A stretch of DNA of 64,000 nt. Source: Streptomyces yatensis. GTDB lineage: Bacteria > Actinomycetota > Actinomycetes > Streptomycetales > Streptomycetaceae. The stretch is from contig NZ_CP072941.1 in NCBI RefSeq assembly GCF_018069625.1, positions 10,044,001 to 10,108,000 of the forward strand. The letters run 5' to 3'. The position numbers were made by a program, and so were the translations under genes. The notes beneath the pieces were generated by a model, which saw nothing but the letters and a program-made list of their open reading frames with translations, was not told where the DNA came from and did not search any database. Shown piece after piece: positions 16,907 through 25,494 of the stretch; within the stretch, counting starts at the first letter, position 1, and each line of letters begins with the position of its first letter.

Positions 16907-18688
16907 TCAGCTTTCCTTCTTGGTGACCACGAACCGATCGATGACCAGGTAGTCGATTTCGGTGGCGAGGAAGCACTCCAACGCGTCCCGCGGCGAACAG
17001 ACGATGGGCTCACCGGCCACGTTGAACGAGGTGTTGAGCAGGCAGGGCACATCGGTGCGCGCCGTGAAGGCCCGCAACAGCCGGGCGAGCGCGGGGTTCT
17101 GCCGCTCGTCCACCGTCTGGGCCCGCGCCGTGCCGTCCACATGGCAGGCACCGGGGATCCGCTCCTGGTACTCCTTCCGCACCGGGAAGACGAACGTCAT
17201 ATAGGGGGACGAGGTCTTCTTGCCCATCTCGAAGACGCGCGGCGCCTCGGATTCGAGGATGACCGGCGCGAACGGGCGGAACGGCTCCCGGTGTTTCACC
17301 CGGAGATTGATGATGTCCTTGATGTCGGGGAAGGCCGGATTGGCGAGGATGCTGCGGTTGCCCAGGGCGCGCGGCCCGAACTCGGCCCGGCCCTGGAACC
17401 AGCCCACGACGTTCTTCCCGGCCAGCAGCTCCGCCGTCCTGTCGGTGACCGATGTGGTGTCGGGCTCCTCCTGCCACTCGATACGGTCCGCGTACTCCGC
17501 GAGGGTGTCCAGGACCTGCCTCTCGTCGTACGAAGGTCCCAGGTAGGGGGTGGTGACCGCGTCGGCGGGCCGGTTCCTGAGGCCGGCCGCGTACACGGCC
17601 GCGCCCATGGCGACCCCCGGGTCGCTGGCCCCGAAGCTGACCTCCATTCCGGTGAACGGCGACCGCTCCAGCATCTTCGTATTGGCCACGCAGTTGAGCG
17701 CCAGACCGCCCTCGAAGAGCAGGGTGTCCAGGCTGGAGGCCGCGGTCAGCGTGCGCAGCTGGTGAGCGGTGATGGCCTCGACCATGTGCTGGGCGATCCC
17801 GGCGACCTTCACCCGGAAGTCGAACTGCTCGCGCTTCTCGCTGTCGCCGCCGAACAGGTCGTCGAACAGCGCGTAGTAGGCCCCGATGTCCCGGGGGATG
17901 GAGAGGGTGTACGAGCCGTTCTCATGCAGCCGCACCACGCGTTCGAGCAGCGGATTGTGCTGTGGCGGCGGGCCGTACGCGGCCAGGCCCATCACCTTGT
18001 ACTCGTCGTTGTTCGGGACGAACCCCAGGTAGCGGGTGATCCTCCCGAACGCCACCCCCAGCGAGCTGGTCATCGGGACCGCGCTCTCGTCGAACAGACG
18101 GACCACGCCGTTCCGCAGCTCGCCCATGACGGCGGACAGGGTCTCCGCCCGGCCGTCGCTCACCAGGAAGGCGGCGTCGCCCCCGCCGGCCAGATAGGCG
18201 CCGCACATGAGATGGGCCAGGTGATGGGGCACCAGGGTGAGTTTGTTGGGATCCAGCTCGTACCCGGTCCGCTGGACGAAGTCGTTGTACACCGCGTCCC
18301 GGCCGAGCATGTCCGAGTAGAGCTCGCCCGTGCTGCGCAGAGCGTCGAACTTGGCCGTGACCGGCATGTCGGAGTCGCATATCTCCGAAATCATCTGCTC
18401 GGCCACGGTCGGCGAAAACCGCCAGGGGAAAGCGAAAACGTCCACCTGGTCGATGTCGACGCCGGCGGAGTTCAGACACCATGTGATTGCGTTGGCCGGG
18501 AAATCGGAGGTCTTCTTGACCCGGCTCAGCCGCTCCTCCTCGACCGCCGCCACCAACTCGCCGTCGATCACCAGAGCCGCCGCGGCGTCATGACCCACCA
18601 AGAGATTACGGCCGACACCAGTTGCCCCGTAGAGACGCCCGAAAAGTTCCGCACCTCTGCTGAATCCGTTGTAACCGAGTACGATCAC
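16907..18688 (-). CDS. Carbamoyltransferase, NodU/CmcH/TobZ family
   Basis: 593 residues, family length. N-terminal ASKHA-like part: GHDAAAALVIDGELVAAVEEERL, HHLAHLMCGAYLAG, LLFEGGLALNCVAN. C-terminal YrdC-like part: VVGWFQGRAEFGPRALGNRS, FRPFAPVIL. The family makes carbamoyl-adenylate from carbamoyl phosphate and ATP and moves the carbamoyl group to a hydroxyl, sometimes an amine, of an antibiotic or nodulation factor. This implies the cluster product has an acceptor hydroxyl or amine. It is transcribed toward the left arm from a 267-bp divergent region shared with the GNAT gene. All recognisable motifs look intact. Confidence 0.94.
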   Translation of the reverse strand: MIVLGYNGFSRGAELFGRLYGATGVGRNLLVGHDAAAALVIDGELVAAVEEERLSRVKKTSDFPANAITWCLNSAGVDIDQVDVFAFPWRFSPTVAEQMISEICDSDMPVTAKFDALRSTGELYSDMLGRDAVYNDFVQRTGYELDPNKLTLVPHHLAHLMCGAYLAGGGDAAFLVSDGRAETLSAVMGELRNGVVRLFDESAVPMTSSLGVAFGRITRYLGFVPNNDEYKVMGLAAYGPPPQHNPLLERVVRLHENGSYTLSIPRDIGAYYALFDDLFGGDSEKREQFDFRVKVAGIAQHMVEAITAHQLRTLTAASSLDTLLFEGGLALNCVANTKMLERSPFTGMEVSFGASDPGVAMGAAVYAAGLRNRPADAVTTPYLGPSYDERQVLDTLAEYADRIEWQEEPDTTSVTDRTAELLAGKNVVGWFQGRAEFGPRALGNRSILANPAFPDIKDIINLRVKHREPFRPFAPVILESEAPRVFEMGKKTSSPYMTFVFPVRKEYQERIPGACHVDGTARAQTVDERQNPALARLLRAFTARTDVPCLLNTSFNVAGEPIVCSPRDALECFLATEIDYLVIDRFVVTKKES

Positions 18689-18707
18689 TGGCTCTCAGCC
18701 TCCCAAG

Positions 18708-18720
18708 CACGACAGTCGTG
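18708..18720. promoter_or_regulatory. Short palindrome upstream of the carbamoyltransferase gene
   Basis: CACGAC-A-GTCGTG, a perfect 6-bp inverted repeat with one central base, ~20 bp before the carbamoyltransferase start codon. The position fits an operator, but no regulator gene lies within the cluster, so the binder is unknown. Confidence 0.35.
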
Positions 18721-18955
18721 TCAGGAACAACAGGCTACTGGGCCCGCATACTTGAGGGATAGCCATGATGCACAGGCAGATTGTGGTTTTCTTTCCTTGG
18801 GCGCGACACCCGGGGAGAATTCCCCACGGAATGTCCTCGGGCTCGATATCCGCACAGCGCGCTCAAGGATCCGAGGGGTGAACTGGCCCGGTTTCCGCGT
18901 GGCGTGACCCTCCGCGCTCCCGGCCCGCGGCGGCTGGGCGCGACCACGGGAACGT

Positions 18956-19459
18956 ATGCTTTTGGGCATGCTGACGTTGGAACGGCTCCGGGCGGACCAC
19001 GCGCCTGCCCTGCTGGCCTTCGAGCGCGAGAACCGCGAGTACTTCGCTCGGTCGATCCCCGACCGCGGGGACGCCTACTTCGCGGAGTTCGCTTCCCTTC
19101 TCCGTGCCCGGCTCGCCGAGCAGGATGACGGTGTGTGTCACTTCCATGTCGTCATGGACGACCGGGGGGAGTTGGTCGGCCGCGTCAATCTCGTGGATGT
19201 CGAGGAAGGCGACGCCGAACTCGGCTACCGGATCGGCGAGCGCGCCGCGGGCCGTGGGGTGGCAACCGCCGCGGTGCGAGAAGTGTGCCGCCTGGCCGCC
19301 ACGGAGTACCGCCTTTCCACCCTCACCGCGGTCACCACCCTGGACAACGTGGCCTCGAAGACCGTGCTCGAACGTAATGGATTCACTGTCGTGGGGGACG
19401 TCACCGTGGCCGGGCGCCCCGGTACGCGCTATCGCCGCACGCTCGTTGCGGCGCGCTGA
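18956..19459 (+). CDS. GNAT acetyltransferase, RimJ/RimL type
   Basis: 167 residues. The segment GELVGRVNLVDVEEGDAELGYRIGERAAGRGVATAAV carries the GNAT acetyl-CoA motif (R/Q-x-x-G-x-G/A, here RAAGRGVA), and NVASKTVLERNGF is the conserved C-terminal motif. Homologues acetylate the N-terminus of ribosomal proteins or small-molecule amines, so self-protection or tailoring are both possible. It points away from the carbamoyltransferase across a shared promoter region. An alternative ATG lies four codons downstream. Whether it belongs to the cluster is uncertain. Confidence 0.88.
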   Translation: MLLGMLTLERLRADHAPALLAFERENREYFARSIPDRGDAYFAEFASLLRARLAEQDDGVCHFHVVMDDRGELVGRVNLVDVEEGDAELGYRIGERAAGRGVATAAVREVCRLAATEYRLSTLTAVTTLDNVASKTVLERNGFTVVGDVTVAGRPGTRYRRTLVAAR

Positions 19460-19496
19460 CTCCACCCACGGTCATCCTCCAGCGTTGACGGGGCGG

Positions 19497-20354
19497 TCAG
19501 GTGTTGGCCAGCAGCAGGTCCTCTCCGCTGGACGGACGAAGGCCGTCGGTGCGACCGGCGAAGTAGCGCTCGGCGAGCGAGGCTCCCGGCAGGTGCCGGG
19601 CGTCCTGGAAGCCGGATGCGCGGGCCAGCGCCAGCATGTCCTGCGGGGTGTAGAAGCTGATGAACGGCGTTCCGGCCGCTTGCGCGCCTTCCTTGCTCGC
19701 TCTGAGGCCAGGGCGATCGGCGTCGTCGAGGAGTTCGTCCGGCAGCAGGAAGGTCATGGCGAGCGTTGAGCCGGGTGCGAGCCCGGCGATCTGACGCAGG
19801 GTGGCCGCGGTGGCTTCCTCGGTGAGGTACATGGTGACGCCGGTGGAGACGATGACCGCCGGCCGGCCGGGGTCGAAGCCGGCGGCGGTGAGCCGCTCCA
19901 GCCAGGACTCGCTTGCCTCGAAGTCGACCGGCACCAGGTGCAGCCAGTCGGGGATGCCGTAGCCGAGTTCGACCAGGCGGTGGCGCTTCCACTCCTGGGG
20001 GCCGGGCTGGTCGACCTCGAAGAGCTGCAGCCGGGAGGCGATCTCCGGCTTGCGCTGGGCGAAGGTGTCCAGGCCGGCTCCCAGGGTGACGTACTGGGTG
20101 ACGCCGCGGTCGGCCTGCTCGGCGACCAGGTCCTCGATGAAACGGGCGCGGGCCACAACGGCCGCCCGGAACCCACTGGTGGCGTGCGGATCCATATCGG
20201 GGCGGCGGCGCCAGCCGTCGTCGGGGGCCGCCAGCCGCAGGCCGATCTCGTCGTCGAGCACATGTGGCGGTGGGTCGACCTGGACATGCATCGCCCGCCA
20301 GAGGGCGACCCGCACGGCGGTGCTGTCCGGCGCCTTGCCCTGCTCGTCCGCCAT
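19497..20354 (-). CDS. SAM-dependent methyltransferase, LCM/TIGR00027 family
   Basis: 285 residues. The SAM site QYVTLGAGLDTFAQR, the acidic EVDQPGPQEWKR and the VSTGVTMYLTEEA segment identify the leucine-carboxyl-methyltransferase-like family (PF04072), common in Streptomyces. Members methylate carboxyl or hydroxyl groups. It starts 11 bp after the second ATP-grasp gene, so the two form a small operon at the right edge of the cluster. Substrate unknown; O-methylation of the cluster product is likely. Confidence 0.9.
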   Translation of the reverse strand: MADEQGKAPDSTAVRVALWRAMHVQVDPPPHVLDDEIGLRLAAPDDGWRRRPDMDPHATSGFRAAVVARARFIEDLVAEQADRGVTQYVTLGAGLDTFAQRKPEIASRLQLFEVDQPGPQEWKRHRLVELGYGIPDWLHLVPVDFEASESWLERLTAAGFDPGRPAVIVSTGVTMYLTEEATAATLRQIAGLAPGSTLAMTFLLPDELLDDADRPGLRASKEGAQAAGTPFISFYTPQDMLALARASGFQDARHLPGASLAERYFAGRTDGLRPSSGEDLLLANT

Positions 20355-20365
20355 GGTCTTCCCTC

Positions 20366-21532
20366 TTATCCGCTGCCGGCCTCGTTGAATCGCACGATGT
20401 CCTCGATCGTCCGCTGCAGCTTCAGCTCATCCTCGTCGGATACGATCGCCTGTCCCACGCGGCCGTACGGCCCGACCGGGGCATCAGGTGACGAAGAATA
20501 CTGGATCTCATCGAAAGAGAAGTGGCGTTCGAAGTCTCTCCGCGTCAGATTGCCGCTCTTCGGGCGACGGAGAAGGAGGTAGCCGTAGAAGCGATCCGGG
20601 TCGCCGCTGTCCGGTGGCTGGGTCACCTCTTCCCCGAGTGCGAGGCTGATTTCGACGTCGAAGAGATCGACCCCGAATGTCAGCTTGTTGACCTGAGGGG
20701 AGAGCGCCCCCGGGAGACGGATGGCGCATTCACCGAACGTCAGTCCCGATTCCTCCGTGAACGCTTCCATGTGGAACACGCAATCCGGTGCGTCAAGGCT
20801 TGTGAGTGCCTGCCCGGCGAGCGTCTCCGCTTGCTGGAACAGCGATGTATACCGCCTTCTGTCCAATATGTGGGCGGCCAGGACGCCGCCCTGTACGGCA
20901 CTCAGCGGTGATATGTGGTTGCGGCTCATGGACGACCATTGAAGCTCGCCGTTCCTCCAGATGCCGTCCATATAGACTTCCGGGGCGTCTATGAAGGACT
21001 CGGCGACGATCTCGACATCCGACTGCCCGGAGAACGGCCTCAGGGCCTGCGCGTACTCGTCCGGGGACCGGACGATGCTGGTGCGAAGGGCGCCGGCGCC
21101 GGTCGCCGGCTTGACCACGAAGACGTCCCCCAGGTCGTTGGCAAGATCCGTGAAGGAGGTGCCGACGGGCACATATCGGCAGCGTGCTCGTTTGACCCGC
21201 GGCGGCAACTTGTTCTTCTGCAGGTACTTGTCCCGGAAATAGAGCGTTGCCTTCGAGTCGGTGTTGCCGGGAAGGCCCAACTGCTGCCGCAGATAGGCTG
21301 CCCCGAAGACGCCCATTTCATGGACGGTCAGCACTCCTGCTACATCATCGAGATGCGCGGAGAGCACCGCGCGCAGTATCTCCTGGGCGTTCTCCATGTC
21401 GGTGACACACCTGAAGCGTCGGCCCTCTGGTGTGTTCACGGGGGCCTGCACGATATAGAAGGGATCCAAGCCCCGGTGCCGCAGTGCCTGGTCCAGACCG
21501 TCCCTGTGTCCGATGACAATCATCGTCGGCAT
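20366..21532 (-). CDS. ATP-grasp carboxylate-amine ligase (copy 2)
   Basis: 388 residues, collinear with copy 1 across the whole length, including the VVKPATGAGALRTSIV lysine, the VAESF glutamate and the HMEAF...GECAIRLPG metal/ATP segment. Differences cluster at residues 32-44 and in a loop after SLALGE, the kind of place where acceptor specificity may differ. The 40 bp upstream resemble the leader of copy 1, and a 26-bp CRP-like palindrome follows further upstream. No TTA codon was seen. The two ligases may form two amide bonds or act at different times. Confidence 0.88.
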   Translation of the reverse strand: MPTMIVIGHRDGLDQALRHRGLDPFYIVQAPVNTPEGRRFRCVTDMENAQEILRAVLSAHLDDVAGVLTVHEMGVFGAAYLRQQLGLPGNTDSKATLYFRDKYLQKNKLPPRVKRARCRYVPVGTSFTDLANDLGDVFVVKPATGAGALRTSIVRSPDEYAQALRPFSGQSDVEIVAESFIDAPEVYMDGIWRNGELQWSSMSRNHISPLSAVQGGVLAAHILDRRRYTSLFQQAETLAGQALTSLDAPDCVFHMEAFTEESGLTFGECAIRLPGALSPQVNKLTFGVDLFDVEISLALGEEVTQPPDSGDPDRFYGYLLLRRPKSGNLTRRDFERHFSFDEIQYSSSPDAPVGPYGRVGQAIVSDEDELKLQRTIEDIVRFNEAGSG

Positions 21533-21638
21533 TCTTGTCTCCCCCGGTTACGGCTGGCCAAAACATTGAAGATGCGATGCGCCATACCGTCATCCGATGC
21601 CAATAACGGTGGCATCATTCCACAGGGGTGCGGAGATG

Positions 21639-21664
21639 TTGCCTGTGATGTGGATCACAGGCAA
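21639..21664. promoter_or_regulatory. CRP-like palindrome upstream of ATP-grasp gene 2
   Basis: TTGCCTGTGA-N6-TCACAGGCAA, a perfect inverted repeat with 10-bp arms and the TGTGA-N6-TCACA core, 107 bp upstream of the ATP-grasp start. A second perfect palindrome, GATGCCA-N7-TGGCATC, lies at 21596-21616. The core matches the one upstream of copy 1. Confidence 0.72.
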
Positions 21665-21716
21665 TCTTTGTGGTGAATGGCATGGATCGCCCATTTCTTT
21701 TCTTCTCACCGGCGAA

Positions 21717-23213
21717 TCATGCGTGGTGTCCGGCCTCCGCCTGGTGTCCGGCGTGGTCCGGGTCGAGACCGGCGTCGGCGGACGCGATGACGGCGCGCTC
21801 GGCGTCGATGTCGAGCGAGCGGCACAGCACCAGATAGAGCAGGGACGACACGGCGAGTCCGACCAGCATGGTGACGTCGGCGCCCTTGACCCAGTGTGCG
21901 AGCGGCCCCTCCGCGTCGCCGATCACGGCGAACGGCAGCATCGAGGCGAAGCCGACGCCATAGGCGGTCAGCCCGCGCCAGTTCCACCGGCCGTAGATGC
22001 CATGGGGATTGAAGATCTCGCGGATCGAGTAGCGGCCACGCCGCACCACATAGAAGTCGATCAGGTTGACCGCGGTCCACGGTGTGAAGAGGTAGCCGAG
22101 GACGATCAGGAAGTCCCCGAAGGTGGTCAGGAAGTCATCGTTGGCACTGAAGGCGAGCCCGGTGGAGACCACGCCGATGACCACCAGTGTGGCGACGCGG
22201 GTCCCCAGGGTCAGCGGGACCCGCTTCACCGAGTCGATGCTGGAGAGCAGTGTGAGGCTGCCGCCGTAGAAGTTGAGGGTGCCGATGGTGAACAGCGGAA
22301 TCACCGACAACAGCAACAGCACCACACCGAAACCGGAGAACAGCTGGTCACCGGCCTTGACCACGGCATCCACCAGGCCCAGCTTCGGGAACAGCCCCGC
22401 GGCCACCGCCCCCACCAGCATCATCCACGCGCCACCGAAGCCCGCCCCCAGATACGTCCACCAGAACGAGGAGCGCACCCCCACCGTCGGCGGAAGATAG
22501 CGGGAGTAGTCGGAGACATAGATGGACCACGAGAGCTGGTAGACGGCGGCGTGGAACAGCTGGATCAGGAAGGGAGCGAGAGTGAAGGCGCTCAGATCGA
22601 GCTGGTCCGCGCTGAAGGGGGCGACCACCACGATGCCCACGGAGAACACGACCAGGCCCGCGCCCGTCAGATACGTCAGCCACCGGGACGCCTTGTGGAT
22701 GAAGTCATATCCCACGACGGCGAGCACGATGCCGATCACGGCGTAGGCGATGTAGCTGACCGACGGGGGAGTGGCCGCCAGGTGGTCCATCGTCGAGCCG
22801 ACCAGCACCTGGTTGAAGGCCGTGTAGCCGATGTAGGTCACCAGTGCCACGACCCACACCAGCAGCGCCCCGACGAACCCGAACTGCGGTCGGGACTGCA
22901 CCATTTGGGGCAGCCCCAGCTGCGGGCCCTGGGTGGAGTGGAACGCCATGAAGAAGGTGCCCAGCGCATTGCCGAGCACGATGGCGATGGCCGTCCAGAT
23001 CAGGTTCCCGCCGAGCGCCACCCCGATCGCGCCGGTGGCGATGGTGGCGAGATGCGCGTCCCCGGCGAACCACACGGGGAAGAGGTGCCAGACCTTGCCG
23101 TGGCGTTCGGCGAGGGGCACATAGTCGATCGACCGGCTCTCGATGACCGGCCGGTGCCGGGCGGCGCCCGGCGTGTCCGGTGTCTCGGTCTCCTTGCTGG
23201 TGCTGACTGCCAT
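21717..23213 (-). CDS. NCS1-family nucleobase/hydantoin-type permease
   Basis: 498 residues from the internal ATG at 23213; the longer frame upstream is Arg-rich and unconvincing. About 12 hydrophobic segments, with family features VWFAGDAHLATIATG in helix 1, the WSIYVSDYSRYLP segment and YLFTPWTAVNLIDFYVVR. NCS1 proteins import nucleobases, hydantoins, allantoin or vitamins with Na+ or H+. It is the last gene of the acyl-CoA catabolic operon (79 bp after the hydratase), implying that the operon's substrate enters through it. The C-terminal ~20 residues are His/Ala-rich. Confidence 0.9.
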   Translation of the reverse strand: MAVSTSKETETPDTPGAARHRPVIESRSIDYVPLAERHGKVWHLFPVWFAGDAHLATIATGAIGVALGGNLIWTAIAIVLGNALGTFFMAFHSTQGPQLGLPQMVQSRPQFGFVGALLVWVVALVTYIGYTAFNQVLVGSTMDHLAATPPSVSYIAYAVIGIVLAVVGYDFIHKASRWLTYLTGAGLVVFSVGIVVVAPFSADQLDLSAFTLAPFLIQLFHAAVYQLSWSIYVSDYSRYLPPTVGVRSSFWWTYLGAGFGGAWMMLVGAVAAGLFPKLGLVDAVVKAGDQLFSGFGVVLLLLSVIPLFTIGTLNFYGGSLTLLSSIDSVKRVPLTLGTRVATLVVIGVVSTGLAFSANDDFLTTFGDFLIVLGYLFTPWTAVNLIDFYVVRRGRYSIREIFNPHGIYGRWNWRGLTAYGVGFASMLPFAVIGDAEGPLAHWVKGADVTMLVGLAVSSLLYLVLCRSLDIDAERAVIASADAGLDPDHAGHQAEAGHHA

Positions 23214-23292
23214 GCGGTTTCTCCCGGGCGCGAGTGTGGATGGGCGTGTGGTTGCGGATCCCCCCTGACGGTCGTGGTCGCGGCGGACCGGT

Positions 23293-24051
23293 TCAGCCGG
23301 TTCGGTTGAGCGCGGCGTACGCGAGCTGCTCCAGCAGCAACGCCGCCTCGCGTGGGGCATCGGTGGCCGCCGTGATCACCTGCTTGGCGACCGAGACGGC
23401 GAGCGGTGGCTGCGCGGCAAGCTCCGTGGCGATCTCCACCGCCTTCTCCCGCACGCCGCCCCCTTCGGCGATCTCGCCGATCAACCCCCAGGCGTACGCC
23501 TCCGGCGCCCCGAAGCGGCGGCCGCGCAGCACCAGATCGCGGGTGCGGGCCGGTCCGACCTCCCGCACCAGCCGGGTCACCCCGCCGGAGCTGGGCAGAA
23601 TGCCGATGCCCACCTCGGGCAGGCCGAAGACGGTGTCCGGGTCGGCCACCCGGATGTCCGCGGCCAGCGCCAGTTCCAGTCCGCCGCCGATGCAGTAGCC
23701 CGACAGGGCCGCCACCGTGGGCTGGGGGAGGGCGGCGAACGTCTCGTACACGGCGCCGGAGGAGCGGTAGTACTCGGCGATCCTCTCGGGGGTCATCTCG
23801 CGCAGCTCGCCGGTGTCCGCCCCGGCCGAGAAGGCGCGCGGCACTCCGGTGACGACCACGGCCCGGCTGGTGCGCACCTCCTGGCCGTGCAGGGCGTCGA
23901 GCAGGACGGACTCCATATGGGTGGAGAGTGCGTTGAGCTTCCGCTCGCGCCGCAGTGTGAGGACGGCGATGTCGTGGTGTTCGCCGGTGCGCTCGATCTC
24001 CACGGTGCCGGCGTCCGGGGAGGCGGTGGGCGTTGTGTCGGTGATGGTCAT
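23293..24051 (-). CDS. Enoyl-CoA hydratase/isomerase family protein
   Basis: 252 residues from the ATG at 24051. Crotonase-fold features: FSAGADTGEL (first oxyanion-hole segment), SGYCIGGGLELALAADIRVA (second), and FGLPEVGIGILPSSGGVTRL with the acidic residue. It should hydrate or isomerise a 2-enoyl-CoA. It lies 133 bp downstream of the acyl-CoA dehydrogenase, whose product would be its substrate. The open frame extends further upstream but those residues do not resemble the family. Confidence 0.92.
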   Translation of the reverse strand: MTITDTTPTASPDAGTVEIERTGEHHDIAVLTLRRERKLNALSTHMESVLLDALHGQEVRTSRAVVVTGVPRAFSAGADTGELREMTPERIAEYYRSSGAVYETFAALPQPTVAALSGYCIGGGLELALAADIRVADPDTVFGLPEVGIGILPSSGGVTRLVREVGPARTRDLVLRGRRFGAPEAYAWGLIGEIAEGGGVREKAVEIATELAAQPPLAVSVAKQVITAATDAPREAALLLEQLAYAALNRTG

Positions 24052-24184
24052 GGCGCTGGCTTCTCCTGCCTGGTTGCTTGACGGTCGTTGCCGCGCCACC
24101 TGGTCGAGCGGCGGCGACAGTGGGGTGGCCGGCGGCAGGGGCCGTGGGCGTGGCCGTACGGCCCCTGCCGCCGGATGGCGCCGG

Positions 24185-25357
24185 TCAGCTCCCGGCGGTG
24201 AAGGACAGCAGGTCGTCCAGGCCGCGCTTGCCGACCTCGTTGGCGATGACCAGCCGCTGGATCTCGGAGGTGCCCTCCCAGATCCGGTCCACCCGCAGCT
24301 CCCGCCACAGCCGCTCGACCGGCATGTCCCGCATATAGCCGCGGCCGCCGAAGATCTGCACACAGCGGTCGACGATCCGGTTGGACGCCTCGGAGGCGGC
24401 GAGCTTGGCGGTGGCGGCCTTGGCGTGCAGGGTCTTGCGGTCGCCACCCTGGTCGAACTCCCAGGCCACCTGGTGGGTGAAGGCGCGGTTGGTGGCGATC
24501 TCGGTCACCGAGTCGGCGATCATCCCCTGGATCAGCTGACGGTTCATCAGCACATCCCCGCCCTGCTCACGCTCCTTGGCCCAGTCGACGGCCAGCCGCA
24601 GCGCGCGCTCGGCGGCGCCGATGGTGCGCGCGGCGATCATCAGCCGTTCCTCGGTGAACCAGTCGCGGGTCAGGTCGTACCCCTCGCCGATCCTGCCGAG
24701 AACGGCGTCCGGGCCGACCCGGACGTCCTGGAAGAGGAACTCGGGGTGTTCGTAGACGAAGGTGTGGGTGTAGCGGGGGGTGCGCTTGACGGAGACGCCG
24801 GGGGTGTCCTTGTCGACGAGGAACATCGTCGGCTCGTTGTCCGGCCGCACATAGGCGAGGACGATGAGGAAGTCCGCCGCGTCGCCGACGGTCACAAACC
24901 ACTTCTCGCCGTTGAGGATGTAGCCGTCGCCGTCCCGGGTGGCCGTGGTGCGGATCCGGGAGGGGTCGGAGCCGGCGTGTTCCTCGGTGATGGCCACCGC
25001 GTCGCGGCGGCGGCCCTCGATGTCCGGGACGAGGTAGCGCTCGCGCTGCTCGGGAGTGCAGGCGCTGAGGCAGTTGGCGGGCCGCCACACCGCGTCCCAC
25101 AGGGCGTTGGTGAGCTTGCCCAACTCGTCCTGGGCGACGACCTGTTCCAGGATCGTGAGGCCCGCGCCGCCCCAGTCGGCGGGCATGTTGATGGCCTGCA
25201 GGCCATGGGCGAGCACCTCGTCGCGGATGACGGCGTGGGCTTCGGGCGGCAGACCGTTGTTGGCCTCGCACTCGTCCTCGAACTGCATGATCTTGCCGGT
25301 CAGGCTGGCGGCACGCTGCTTCAGTTCGGCCAGACGGGGGCTGAGGGCGAATTCCAC
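24185..25357 (-). CDS. Acyl-CoA dehydrogenase
   Basis: 390 residues. FAD-binding AITEEHAGSD and WFVTVGDAADF, the arginine-rich RTIGAAERALRLAVDWA helix, and the C-terminal QIFGGRGYMRDMPVERLWRELRVDRIWEGTSEIQR, where the Glu of EGTSEI is the usual catalytic base. It makes a 2,3-double bond in an acyl-CoA and passes electrons to ETF. Length and motifs are complete. It is the third gene of the operon; a 132-bp spacer with short tandem repeats separates it from the acyl-CoA synthetase gene. Confidence 0.94.
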   Translation of the reverse strand: MEFALSPRLAELKQRAASLTGKIMQFEDECEANNGLPPEAHAVIRDEVLAHGLQAINMPADWGGAGLTILEQVVAQDELGKLTNALWDAVWRPANCLSACTPEQRERYLVPDIEGRRRDAVAITEEHAGSDPSRIRTTATRDGDGYILNGEKWFVTVGDAADFLIVLAYVRPDNEPTMFLVDKDTPGVSVKRTPRYTHTFVYEHPEFLFQDVRVGPDAVLGRIGEGYDLTRDWFTEERLMIAARTIGAAERALRLAVDWAKEREQGGDVLMNRQLIQGMIADSVTEIATNRAFTHQVAWEFDQGGDRKTLHAKAATAKLAASEASNRIVDRCVQIFGGRGYMRDMPVERLWRELRVDRIWEGTSEIQRLVIANEVGKRGLDDLLSFTAGS

Positions 25358-25393
25358 GGTGTTTCCTCCTGTCGATGGCGCGCGCCTTCCGTC

Positions 25394-25431
25394 GACGTGG
25401 CGCGAGCGAGTTGATGTGGCGCGAGCGAGCG
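25394..25431. repeat. Two 19-bp direct repeats
   Basis: Two adjacent near-identical units containing GTGGCGCGAGCGAG lie in the spacer between the acyl-CoA synthetase and dehydrogenase genes. They are noncoding. Confidence 0.7.
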
Positions 25432-25438
25432 CTCTTGC

Positions 25439-25494
25439 GTGTGGGTGTCAGCCGGTGGGTGTCAGCTGTGTGTGTCAGCCGTGTAGGCGTCAGC
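25439..25494. repeat. Four imperfect 13-15-bp tandem repeats
   Basis: On the minus strand each unit begins GCTGAC followed by a C/A-rich stretch (for example GCTGACACCCACCG). They start at the acyl-CoA synthetase stop codon and continue into the spacer. Slippage would make them length-variable. Confidence 0.7.

Noticed and set aside
16865..18907. A 680-codon plus-strand frame across the carbamoyltransferase
   Set aside because: It is antisense to an intact, motif-complete carbamoyltransferase and has no family resemblance.
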